Source: Williamsia limnetica
Lineage (GTDB): Bacteria; Actinomycetota; Actinomycetes; Mycobacteriales; Mycobacteriaceae
Length of the DNA: 64,000 nt
Direction of reading: 5' to 3'
Assembly (NCBI RefSeq): GCF_003217475.1
Contig: NZ_QJSP01000010.1
Span: forward strand, 124,001-188,000
Part shown: in pieces, positions 45,964 through 53,228 of the stretch
How the letters are laid out: each line of letters starts with the position of its first letter
Position numbering within the stretch: position 1 is the stretch's first letter
Notes under the pieces: model-generated
Told to the model about the DNA's origin: nothing
Seen by the model: only the letters and a program-made list of their open reading frames with translations
The model's database searches: none
Program-made: the position numbers and the translations under genes

Positions 45964-47028
45964 TTGACAATCAGTTCTCCCAGCGCCACGGCCACCAGTG
46001 CACGAACTCTTCGCCTGCGAGTCGAGAACGTCATCGAGGAAACCACCGATGCCGTGACCCTCGTCTTCTCCACTCCCGACACCGAGCGCCTGGCGGCGTT
46101 CGACTACCGTCCCGGACAATTCGTCACCCTGGAGATTCCGCATGAGAAGGACAGCTCCGTAGCGCGTTGCTACTCGCTGTCGAGCAGCCCAGACTGCGAC
46201 GATCGGCCGGCGATCTCGGTCAAACGCACGCCGGGCGGTTACGCGTCCAATTGGCTCTGCGACAACGCCGCCGTCGGCATGACCCTGTCCGCCCTGCGGC
46301 CTGCGGGCTCTTTCGTGCCGTCTCGGTGGGACAAGCCGCTCGTGCTTGTCGCGGCCGGCAGTGGCATCACGCCGGTGCTGTCCATCCTCAAAACCGCACT
46401 GGAAGTCCACCAGGAGACGGTCGTACTGATCTACGCGAACAGGTCGACGGAATCGGTGATGTTCGCGAGCACCCTGGCCGACCTACTGCAGCGCTACCCA
46501 ACCCGCCTCGAGGTGATCCACTGGCTCGAGTCCGACCACGGCCTGCCGACCGCCACCGGACTGCGCAATCTGGTGACCCCATCGCCCGATTCGGATGCCT
46601 ATCTTTGTGGCCCCGCGGTATTCATGGATCTCGCTCACAACGCCCTCGTCGCCGCGGGACTCTCCCCGGATGCCATTCATCGAGAGATCTTCACCTCCAT
46701 CCAGGCCAACCCGTTCCATACCTCGGTCGCCGATTCCCAGCCCGCAGCAGACGTGGGTACACCTGTCACCGCAGAGGTCGAAGGCGCGGACTACACCTTC
46801 CGCTGCCCGCCCGACACCGTGCTCCTCGATGCGATGCTCGATCACGGCATCGACGCTCCATTCGTCTGCCGCGAAGGTAATTGCGGCGCATGCGCTTTCA
46901 CACTCAAGGCCGGCGAAGTCGACATGCGCGTCAACGACACACTTGACGACTACGAAATTGGAAAAGGTGTGCGGTTGGCGTGCCAATCGGTCCCTGTCTC
47001 CGACAGCATCGCCATCGTCATCGAATAG
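45964..47028 (+). CDS. Ferredoxin-NAD(P) reductase with C-terminal 2Fe-2S domain (KshB/HmpA-like)
   Basis: A 354-aa reductase from TTG 45964 with AAAGGA upstream. FAD-binding motif is ARCYSLSSSP; nucleotide-binding motif is AAGSGITPVLS; YLCGPAVFM follows. The 2Fe-2S cluster is CREGNCGAC with the fourth cysteine in LACQSVPVS. This is the organisation of 3-ketosteroid 9-alpha-hydroxylase reductase and phenylacetyl-CoA oxygenase reductase. Its likely oxygenase partner is the divergent diiron protein at 43003, since no Rieske oxygenase is in the window. Confidence 0.9.
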   Translation: MTISSPSATATSARTLRLRVENVIEETTDAVTLVFSTPDTERLAAFDYRPGQFVTLEIPHEKDSSVARCYSLSSSPDCDDRPAISVKRTPGGYASNWLCDNAAVGMTLSALRPAGSFVPSRWDKPLVLVAAGSGITPVLSILKTALEVHQETVVLIYANRSTESVMFASTLADLLQRYPTRLEVIHWLESDHGLPTATGLRNLVTPSPDSDAYLCGPAVFMDLAHNALVAAGLSPDAIHREIFTSIQANPFHTSVADSQPAADVGTPVTAEVEGADYTFRCPPDTVLLDAMLDHGIDAPFVCREGNCGACAFTLKAGEVDMRVNDTLDDYEIGKGVRLACQSVPVSDSIAIVIE

Positions 47029-47061
47029 CCACCCAGCCCGAGTGTCGATGTCGCCCGGCAG

Positions 47062-47676
47062 TCAGAGCTCTGCACGGCTTGAACGTCGATCGTGGTCGAC
47101 ATGTGATAGCTCAACCCCCTCATACCGCGCAGACAACGCGTTCCCAGCCGCGATCAGCGGCTTGGTGCTGCGCAACGTCCGCGCCATCACAAACGCACCT
47201 TCCAGCGAGCAGACGATCGCGATGATCGCTTCCTCTGCCATGTCCGGCTCCAGACCGCGGCTCTCGAAGTACGCCCGCCCCAGCGTGATCCACTCGCCGA
47301 ACACTCCCGCGGCCGCAAGCCTCAGCGACTCGTCGGAGTTCGCGACTTCACCCGCGACCGTCGACACCGGACACATGTTGGCGAACCCGGTCCGCTCCGT
47401 CACTTCGGCGGCCTGTGTGAACGCAGCCCTGATCCCTGCGCCGAGATCTACCTGGTCGGCCAGCACGGCCGGAATGATCGCCGCGTAAGCGATACCGGCG
47501 TTGACCAGCGCCTCACGCGCGATCTGCGCCTTTCCTTCTGGAAAGTGGTGGTAGATCGAACCGATCGGAGAGCCTGAACCCGCCACGATCTGCTTCACAC
47601 TCAGCGCCGCATAACCGTGAATCCGCATGAGTTCGATCGCCGTGGTCAGAATCGTTTCGCGCGTACCTCTTGCCAT
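47062..47676 (-). CDS. TetR-family repressor (LmrA/YxaF-like)
   Basis: A 204-aa regulator from the second of two ATG codons (GGAGGAGG upstream gives better spacing). The helix-turn-helix is LSVKQIVAGSGSPIGSIYHH with FPEGKAQ, the LmrA/YxaF subfamily pattern. A ligand-domain GFANMCPVSTVAGEVANSDE also fits. It is divergent from the hydrolase at 47744, with overlapping palindromic operators between them. Confidence 0.9.
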   Translation of the reverse strand: MARGTRETILTTAIELMRIHGYAALSVKQIVAGSGSPIGSIYHHFPEGKAQIAREALVNAGIAYAAIIPAVLADQVDLGAGIRAAFTQAAEVTERTGFANMCPVSTVAGEVANSDESLRLAAAGVFGEWITLGRAYFESRGLEPDMAEEAIIAIVCSLEGAFVMARTLRSTKPLIAAGNALSARYEGVELSHVDHDRRSSRAEL

Positions 47677-47697
47677 CATCGCCTCCTCCGCACCATA

Positions 47698-47729
47698 CTA
47701 GAACCAACGCTCTAGAACAAACGCTCTAG
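47698..47729. promoter_or_regulatory. Two overlapping palindromic operators for the TetR regulator
   Basis: CTAGAACCAACGCTCTAG (47698-47715) and CTAGAACAAACGCTCTAG (47712-47729) share the middle CTAG and differ at one base. They recur every 14 bp, so two dimers could bind on offset faces. They resemble the TAGA-N-TCTA sites of LmrA/YxaF-type repressors. The right edge is 14 nt from the hydrolase start. Confidence 0.88.
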
Positions 47730-47743
47730 TGGTAGGAGGTCCG

Positions 47744-48583
47744 ATGGGTAGGGTCGAACTCGCGGCAGGCACCATCGAATACCGCGAACAAGGTGATCGG
47801 GACGGACCACCGGTGGTCCTCACCCACGGACTGCTGATGAACGACCATCAGTGGGATCTGGTACTTCCCCTGCTGCCCGAGGGTTTTCGATACCTGCTGC
47901 CCGTGCTACCACTGGGTGGGCATCGGATCCCGATGAAGGTCGGAACCGATCTGACGATGCGCGGGATGGTCGCCCTTCTGTCTGACTTCTTGAGTTCCCT
48001 CGAACTGCAGGATGCGACCTTGGTCGTGAGCGATTGGGGCGGGCCGCTGTTCCTGCCGGAACTGTCGAATGGTCAGCGCATCAGTCGGCTGGTGATCTGT
48101 CCCGCCGAGGCGTACGGCAACTTCCCTCCAGGCTTTCCCGGCAAGGTCGTCAAGGTGGCGACGTCGCTGCCGGGCGGAATCCTGTTCGCCCTCCACCAGT
48201 TTCGCAGCCGCGTTCTTCGCCGGACGCCCTTGGTGCTGGGCCTGATGGCCAAGAAACCGATCTCCGACGACATGATCAGGCAGTGGACCGACCCTGGCAT
48301 CGCTTCGGCAGGAGTCCGCCGCGACGTACTCGCCTACTGTCGGACGAAGTTCAGCAAGCCGGCGCTCATCGCTGCCACCGAGAAACTCCGCGACTTCACC
48401 GGCCCCGCACTGGTGATCTGGGCACCGGAAACCAACGTCATGCGCCGCGAGCACGGCGAGCAGCTGGCGAACCTGATTCCCAAAGGCGAACTTGCCGACA
48501 TCGACGACGCCTACGTACTGATCATGCTCGACCAACCCCAGCGCACCGCCGAGCTCATCGGCGAGTTCTTGCTATCCACCTGA
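47744..48583 (+). CDS. Alpha/beta hydrolase with Asp nucleophile (dehalogenase/epoxide-hydrolase-like)
   Basis: A 279-aa hydrolase from ATG 47744 (GGAGGT upstream). The nucleophile elbow reads VVSDWGGPLF, an aspartate as in haloalkane dehalogenases and epoxide hydrolases. HGLLMNDHQW supplies the oxyanion region. The expected C-terminal catalytic histidine is not obvious: where GHF is usual, the protein has DIDDAYVLIMLDQP. Enzymes with this ending exist in actinobacteria, and their activity is uncertain. It is controlled by the divergent TetR. Confidence 0.85.
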   Translation: MGRVELAAGTIEYREQGDRDGPPVVLTHGLLMNDHQWDLVLPLLPEGFRYLLPVLPLGGHRIPMKVGTDLTMRGMVALLSDFLSSLELQDATLVVSDWGGPLFLPELSNGQRISRLVICPAEAYGNFPPGFPGKVVKVATSLPGGILFALHQFRSRVLRRTPLVLGLMAKKPISDDMIRQWTDPGIASAGVRRDVLAYCRTKFSKPALIAATEKLRDFTGPALVIWAPETNVMRREHGEQLANLIPKGELADIDDAYVLIMLDQPQRTAELIGEFLLST

Positions 48584-48599
48584 CGCACAGACGCGCCGG

Positions 48600-48643
48600 A
48601 AATACGAGGACGCGCCACCTATTGGTGGCGCGTCCTCGTATTT
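48600..48643. terminator. 20-bp perfect hairpin, bidirectional terminator
   Basis: AAATACGAGGACGCGCCACC and its exact complement around a TATT loop sit between the convergent hydrolase and cysA genes. The A-tract on one side and T-tract on the other make a proper intrinsic terminator in both directions. It marks the right edge of the accessory region. Confidence 0.93.
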
Positions 48644-48667
48644 GTGGAGCGTTTGCGGCGCGAAGGG

Positions 48668-49666
48668 TCAGGCGAGTGCGGCGTCCGGAACCCGGGTCGC
48701 CCGGACGTAGACCTCGTCGCCGTCGTTCAGACCCAACGCGGACGCGTCGCCGCGGGTGATCTGCGCATGGAAGTCCTCGCCCGTGGCGCCGTTCTCCAGT
48801 TCGACCCGCACCTCGAAGCCGAGGTAGACCACGCGTTTGACGGTTGCCTTGAGGACACCGGTCTCCGCTGCATTCGGTTCCGCCGAGCCCAGAGCGAGAT
48901 CAGGTGTCCGACCCACACGAATATCGTGCGGGCGCACCAGAACTCCGTTGAGTTTGGCGACAGAGCCGAGGAAGGACATCACGAACTTGTTGTCCGGGCG
49001 ATCGTATAGGTCGGCCGGAGAACCGATCTGCTCGATCCGCCCCTTGTTCAGCACCGCGATACGGTCGGCGACGTCGAGCGCCTCCTGCTGATCGTGGGTG
49101 ACCAGGACGGTGGTCACCTGCACCTCGTCGTGCAGCCGGCGCAGCCACGCCCGCAGGTCTTCACGGACCTTCGCGTCGAGGGCGCCGAAGGGCTCGTCGA
49201 GCAGGAGCACCTTGGGATCGACAGCCAGCGCGCGGGCCAGCGCCATGCGCTGACGCTGGCCGCCGGAGAGCTGAGCCGGATACCGGGTTTGGAAACCTGC
49301 GAGTCCGACGACCTCGAGGAGCTCGTCGACCTTTGCCTTGACCTCGTCTTTCGGCCGCTTGCGGATCTTGAGACCGAAGGCGACGTTGTCGCGCACCGTC
49401 ATGTGTTTGAAGGCGGCGTAGTGCTGGAACACGAAGCCGATGTCGCGTCGTTGCGGCGACACTCTGGTCACGTCGTCGCCGTTGATCAGCACCGTGCCCG
49501 AGTCCAGCTGGTCGAGGCCGGCGATGGCCCGCAACAGCGTCGACTTCCCCGAACCCGACGGTCCGAGAAGTGCGGTCAGGGAACCGACGGGGATGTCGAT
49601 CGAGACGTTGTCGAGCGCGGCAAAGTCCCCGTATCGCTTGTTCGCATCAATCACCGAGATGGTCAT
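48668..49666 (-). CDS. cysA: Sulfate/thiosulfate ABC transporter ATPase CysA
   Basis: A 332-aa ATPase. Walker A is GPSGSGKST, signature [15 protein letters not shown], Walker [14 protein letters not shown]-switch [15 protein letters not shown]-like C-terminal domain follows ([15 protein letters not shown]). [20 protein letters not shown] matches the CysA subfamily. It overlaps cysW by 4 nt. Confidence 0.96.
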   Translation of the reverse strand: MTISVIDANKRYGDFAALDNVSIDIPVGSLTALLGPSGSGKSTLLRAIAGLDQLDSGTVLINGDDVTRVSPQRRDIGFVFQHYAAFKHMTVRDNVAFGLKIRKRPKDEVKAKVDELLEVVGLAGFQTRYPAQLSGGQRQRMALARALAVDPKVLLLDEPFGALDAKVREDLRAWLRRLHDEVQVTTVLVTHDQQEALDVADRIAVLNKGRIEQIGSPADLYDRPDNKFVMSFLGSVAKLNGVLVRPHDIRVGRTPDLALGSAEPNAAETGVLKATVKRVVYLGFEVRVELENGATGEDFHAQITRGDASALGLNDGDEVYVRATRVPDAALA

Positions 49667-50559
49667 ACCAGTTCACTCTCCTGCGTTTTCGGGGCTGCCG
49701 CGTTCGAGGCGGTGACCGCGTCGGTCTCGTTGCTCGCCTTCCGGCGTTCGATCTGGTTGGTGCCGGTGCGCTTTTCGACCAGGGTCATGAGCAGCAACAC
49801 CACGATGGCGATCATCATGAGCAGAGTCGCGGCCGCATAGGCGCCGTACTCGTTGTAGTCGTCGGTGTACCGCGACGACACCAGCAGCGTGAGGGTTTGC
49901 GACACGCCCGGCAGGTTGGACGACACCATGATCACGGCACCGTATTCGCCCAGTGCCCGGGCCACGGTCAGGACAACGCCGTACGACAGGCCCCACCGAA
50001 TGGCCGGCAGGGTGATCCGCCAAAATGTCTGCCAGCCACTGGCTCCCAATGTCGCGGCGGCCTCTTCTTGCTCGGTTCCGATCTCACGGAGCACGGGTTC
50101 GACCTCACGCACCACGAATGGCAGCGTCACGAAGAGGGTCGCCAGCACCATGCCCGGAAGGCCGAAGATGACGGTGAATCCGACACTTTCCAGACCCCCG
50201 AACCAACCGCCGTACCCCCACAGCAGGATCAGGGCGACGCCGACCACGATCGGTGACACCGCAAACGGCAGGTCGACGATGGCCTCGACGACGCCCCGTC
50301 CACGGAATCGTCCCCGGACGATCGCCAACGCGGTGAATACACCGAACACGACGTTGAGCGGCACCACGATCGCGACGATCAACAGACTCAGTTGCAGCGC
50401 CGAGATCGCGGCTGGAGTGGTGATCCACTCCCAGAACTGCACGATGCCGTGTTCGAAAGACCTGTAGAAGATCAGCGCCACCGGCACCACGAGCAGGACG
50501 AACAGGTACACCAGCGCGATGGTGCGCAAGGTGAGCCGAGGGAATGCGGACAGTTTCAT
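49663..50559 (-). CDS. cysW: Sulfate ABC transporter permease CysW
   Basis: A 298-aa permease with six transmembrane segments. [20 protein letters not shown] is the EAA coupling loop; [18 protein letters not shown] is the CysW signature. A poly-Ala/Glu-rich C-terminal tail extends about 25 residues beyond the last helix. Overlaps cysT and cysA by 4 nt each. Confidence 0.96.
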   Translation of the reverse strand: MKLSAFPRLTLRTIALVYLFVLLVVPVALIFYRSFEHGIVQFWEWITTPAAISALQLSLLIVAIVVPLNVVFGVFTALAIVRGRFRGRGVVEAIVDLPFAVSPIVVGVALILLWGYGGWFGGLESVGFTVIFGLPGMVLATLFVTLPFVVREVEPVLREIGTEQEEAAATLGASGWQTFWRITLPAIRWGLSYGVVLTVARALGEYGAVIMVSSNLPGVSQTLTLLVSSRYTDDYNEYGAYAAATLLMMIAIVVLLLMTLVEKRTGTNQIERRKASNETDAVTASNAAAPKTQESELV

Positions 50560-51404
50560 CGGTTCTGCTCCTCACGCTTGGACGTGCGGCGACCGACGAC
50601 CCGCAGTACCAGCAACACCACGAATGCGATGAGCAACAGCACCACCGAGATGGCAGCTGCGTCGACGGGCGCGTCGATCTCGATCTGCTGCTGGATGTAC
50701 TGCGACGCCACCTGGGTGTCGCCGGGGATGTTGCCGCCGATCAGGACGACCGAGCCGAACTCGCCGATCGCCCGGGTGAACGCCAGGCCCGCGCCGGACA
50801 GCACAGCGGGGGCCAGCGCGGGAAAGATGATCTTCCACCAGATGACCCAGTTGGTAGCGCCGAGAGAAGCCGCGGCTTCTTCGACCTCTTTGTCGATCTC
50901 GATCAGCACGGGCTGCACCTGACGCACCACGAAGGGCAGGGTGACGAACGCGAGCGCAATGACCAGTGCCGGCCGGGTGGCGTTGAGCTCGATGTCGATC
51001 GGGCTGTTCGGCCCGTAGAGCGACAGCAGCACCAGGCTGGCGACGATCGTCGGCAACGCGAACGGCAAGTCGATGAGCGAGTTGACGAACCGCTTGCCGG
51101 GGAACTCGTCGCGGACGAGAACCCAGGCGATCAGGGTGCCCATCACCACGTTGATCAGAGCCACGATCAGCGACACGAGGACGGTCACCTTCAGCGTGTC
51201 GATCGCGTTCTCATCGGTGACCGCGGTCCAGAAACCGCTCCAGCCGTCGTCGAACGCCTCACTGGTGATCGCGGCGAGCGGCAAGAGCACGATGATGCTC
51301 AACCACAGCCCGGCGACACCCACGCCGAGCGGTCCCACGCTTCCCCACGTTCGTTTCGCCGGCCCTGAAGGCAACGGCTTGAGCGGTGTAACCGTGGTCG
51401 TCAT
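50556..51404 (-). CDS. cysT: Sulfate ABC transporter permease CysT
   Basis: A 282-aa permease with six transmembrane segments. EAA loop EEAAASLGATNWVIWWKIIF; RAIGEFGSVVLIGGNIPGDT is typical of CysT. FPGKRFVNSLIDLPFALPT matches the second family block. Coupled by 4-nt overlap to the binding-protein gene. Confidence 0.96.
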   Translation of the reverse strand: MTTTVTPLKPLPSGPAKRTWGSVGPLGVGVAGLWLSIIVLLPLAAITSEAFDDGWSGFWTAVTDENAIDTLKVTVLVSLIVALINVVMGTLIAWVLVRDEFPGKRFVNSLIDLPFALPTIVASLVLLSLYGPNSPIDIELNATRPALVIALAFVTLPFVVRQVQPVLIEIDKEVEEAAASLGATNWVIWWKIIFPALAPAVLSGAGLAFTRAIGEFGSVVLIGGNIPGDTQVASQYIQQQIEIDAPVDAAAISVVLLLIAFVVLLVLRVVGRRTSKREEQNR

Positions 51405-52549
51405 ACCTTGCCTCCGGCGTCATAGATCTCTGTGATGGCGCCCGAAGTTCCGAACAGCGCCTTGTCCACCGCGGGCCACCCCTTGAGGTCTTTGCCCTTG
51501 TTCTCCTCGGCCGTGCCCTCCCCGAGCACCGCGCCGAGTTCCTTGATCGTCCACAGCTTCGCTATCTCACCGGGGAACAGATCTTTGGTCTCCTCGATGA
51601 CGGTCTCATCGACCGGCCGAAAGCCCTGCTCAGCCCAGATCCGCTGCGCCGCAGGTGTGAACAGATAGCTGACGAACTCGTTGGCGGCTTCCTTCTCCTT
51701 GCTGAGGTTCACCACGGCGACGGGATTCTCGATCTTGAACGTCTCCGGGGGGATGACGTAGTCGACCCGCTGACCCGGCTTCGCGGTCCCATTCTGGTTC
51801 TTGAGAAAGATCGCTTCGTTCTCATAGCTGATCAGCACGTCACCCTGTCCCTGCTCGAACGCGGTGGTCGCCTCACGGCCGGACTTGGGTTGGATGCGGG
51901 TGTGGTCGCGGACCAGTTCGGCGACGTAATCCAGACCGGCCTGCTCGTCGAGACCACCCTTGCTCTTGGCCGAGAACGGCGCCAGCAGGTTCCACTTCGC
52001 TGAGCCCGAGCTACCCGGGTTGGGGGTCACCACCTGTATGCCCGGCTTGAGCAGGTCATCCCAGGTGCGGATGTTGAGCGGGTTGCCCTCGCGAACGACC
52101 AGAGCGACGACGGATCCGAACGGCGTACTGCCGTTGGGGTACTGCTCGGCCCAGTCCTTGTCCACCACACCTGCTTTCACCAGGCGGGTGACATCCGGGG
52201 CGACCGAGAAGTTGACGACGTCGGCGGGAACTCGGCGTGCGACCTTGCGCGACTGGTCACCGGACGCGCCATAGGACGCCGCGAAGCCGATGTCTCCACC
52301 TTGTTCGGTATCGCGGAACGCCGGAATGATCTCGTCATAGCCGATCTTCGGCACCGCGTAGGCATACAGGTTCAGGTGCTTGGACCCGCTGGAGATGTCC
52401 TGGCCACCCGGTTCATCGGTGGAACCGCCGCCACAACCGGACAGCACCAGCGCAGAGACAGCGAGCACGATGATCGACGCAGCAGCGGATCTCCCTGGTC
52501 GACTCCGCCCTCGCTTTCGCGGCGCAGATCGGGATGATCGAAAAAGCAC
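51401..52549 (-). CDS. subI: Sulfate-binding lipoprotein SubI (Sbp/CysP)
   Basis: A 382-aa sulfate-binding lipoprotein starting at GTG 52549. The basic N-terminus (RSSRSAPRKRGRSRPGR) precedes a hydrophobic core and the lipobox LVLSGC. The mature part has LYAYAVPKIGYDEIIPAF, YGASGDQSRKV and VTPNPGSSGSAKWN, the sulfate-contacting segments of the family. First gene of subI-cysT-cysW-cysA. The leader peptide and two direct repeats lie upstream. Confidence 0.95.
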   Translation of the reverse strand: MLFRSSRSAPRKRGRSRPGRSAAASIIVLAVSALVLSGCGGGSTDEPGGQDISSGSKHLNLYAYAVPKIGYDEIIPAFRDTEQGGDIGFAASYGASGDQSRKVARRVPADVVNFSVAPDVTRLVKAGVVDKDWAEQYPNGSTPFGSVVALVVREGNPLNIRTWDDLLKPGIQVVTPNPGSSGSAKWNLLAPFSAKSKGGLDEQAGLDYVAELVRDHTRIQPKSGREATTAFEQGQGDVLISYENEAIFLKNQNGTAKPGQRVDYVIPPETFKIENPVAVVNLSKEKEAANEFVSYLFTPAAQRIWAEQGFRPVDETVIEETKDLFPGEIAKLWTIKELGAVLGEGTAEENKGKDLKGWPAVDKALFGTSGAITEIYDAGGKV

Positions 52550-52567
52550 GGTTGTGTCCCCTATTTT

Positions 52568-52602
52568 TGTTCAGGTCAGAGTCAGTTGTGTTCAGGTCAG
52601 AG
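52568..52602 (-). promoter_or_regulatory. 14-bp direct repeats 21 bp apart upstream of subI
   Basis: On the minus strand CTCTGACCTGAACA occurs twice, at 52589-52602 and 52568-52581, exactly two helical turns apart, within 20-55 nt of the subI start and after the leader peptide stop. Being inside the transcript they may act as DNA sites for a regulator or as RNA elements of the attenuator. The remainder of the 52550-52803 gap contains the leader ORF and its promoter. Confidence 0.55.
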
Positions 52603-52647
52603 CCTTGAATGCCGATCGGCGGCAGGACGAAGCCGCAGACATGTCGA

Positions 52648-52737
52648 TCAGCGACACAGAACGTCGAACACGCAGCGATAGTCGACCGCGAACAGCGCCA
52701 GGGTGTGGCGCACGCGGTAACCGCTGGGTGCTGACAT
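52648..52737 (-). CDS. Cysteine-containing leader peptide upstream of subI-cysTWA
   Basis: A 29-codon ORF from ATG 52737 to TGA 52648 with no Shine-Dalgarno. It begins MSAPSGYRVRHTLALF and ends AVDYRCVFDVLCR, with cysteines at 22 and 28, immediately before the stop. It is 98 nt upstream of subI. The lack of a ribosome-binding site with a -10-like TACTGT 7 nt before the ATG points to a leaderless mRNA. Cys-rich leaderless ORFs acting as attenuators are described for mycobacterial sulfur operons; the same role is inferred here. Confidence 0.65.
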   Translation of the reverse strand: MSAPSGYRVRHTLALFAVDYRCVFDVLCR

Positions 52738-52744
52738 AGGCCGA

Positions 52745-52750
52745 ACAGTA
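52745..52750 (-). promoter_or_regulatory. -10 element of the leader/subI promoter
   Basis: TACTGT on the minus strand ends 7 nt before the ATG of the leader peptide, so transcription would start at or next to the A of ATG. No convincing -35 is seen, which is common in this order. Confidence 0.5.
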
Positions 52751-52803
52751 GCAGCTGAAAACGGGGTCAGAAGCGCGTGAGTGAGGTCTTGCTCACACGG
52801 CAT

Positions 52804-52881
52804 TCAGCGCAGCAACAACCAGGCCACGACGACGAGAACGATCAGGCCGATCAGGGCCATTGTCACCTTCGAGCGGGGCAT
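52804..52881 (-). CDS. 25-aa single-pass membrane peptide
   Basis: An ORF of 25 codons starting at an ATG that shares a base with the stop of the upstream small gene (TGATG). It reads MPRSKVTMALIGLIVLVVVA then WLLLR, a basic start and one transmembrane helix. Coupling to the neighbour suggests a real gene. Function unknown; it is too short for homology claims. Confidence 0.5.
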   Translation of the reverse strand: MPRSKVTMALIGLIVLVVVAWLLLR

Positions 52882-53081
52882 CACTGTTCTCCGGTTTCGA
52901 CGTCGGTCGACTCGCGGCGATCGAACAGCCGAAACGAGCCATCTACCAGGAGGTTCATCAAATAGGACAGGCCGATCGCAAGCGGTACGACGATGGCGGC
53001 GGACACCAAGATCTGGGGAACAAAGGACAGCGAGGTCAACCATTCCTCGACGCCGTCCCACCAGCGGGTCACTTCATCCAC
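52881..53081 (-). CDS. Small membrane protein (Rv2401A-like)
   Basis: A 66-aa protein. A tryptophan-rich start (DEVTRWWDGVEEWL) is followed by a single membrane segment (ILVSAAIVVPLAIGLSYLMN) and an acidic C-terminus. It lies between subI and the GH15 gene, the place of Rv2401A in M. tuberculosis. No catalytic features. The role is unknown. Confidence 0.7.
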   Translation of the reverse strand: MDEVTRWWDGVEEWLTSLSFVPQILVSAAIVVPLAIGLSYLMNLLVDGSFRLFDRRESTDVETGEQ

Positions 53082-53228
53082 TCCGTCACCCTACCGTCTC
53101 GACTTTTGTTCACCGTGATTCAAAATGCGGCACCGCGCTGACCTGGCCACCGATTCACCGAGAAGATGACTTGGACGAGAATTGTCGCATCGGTGGCAGC
53201 AGGCACCCCACGACAGCATGATAGATCC

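Noticed and set aside
45826-46410. N-terminal extension of the esterase to 529 aa
   Set aside because: It would overlap the divergent operator and the well-supported reductase gene.
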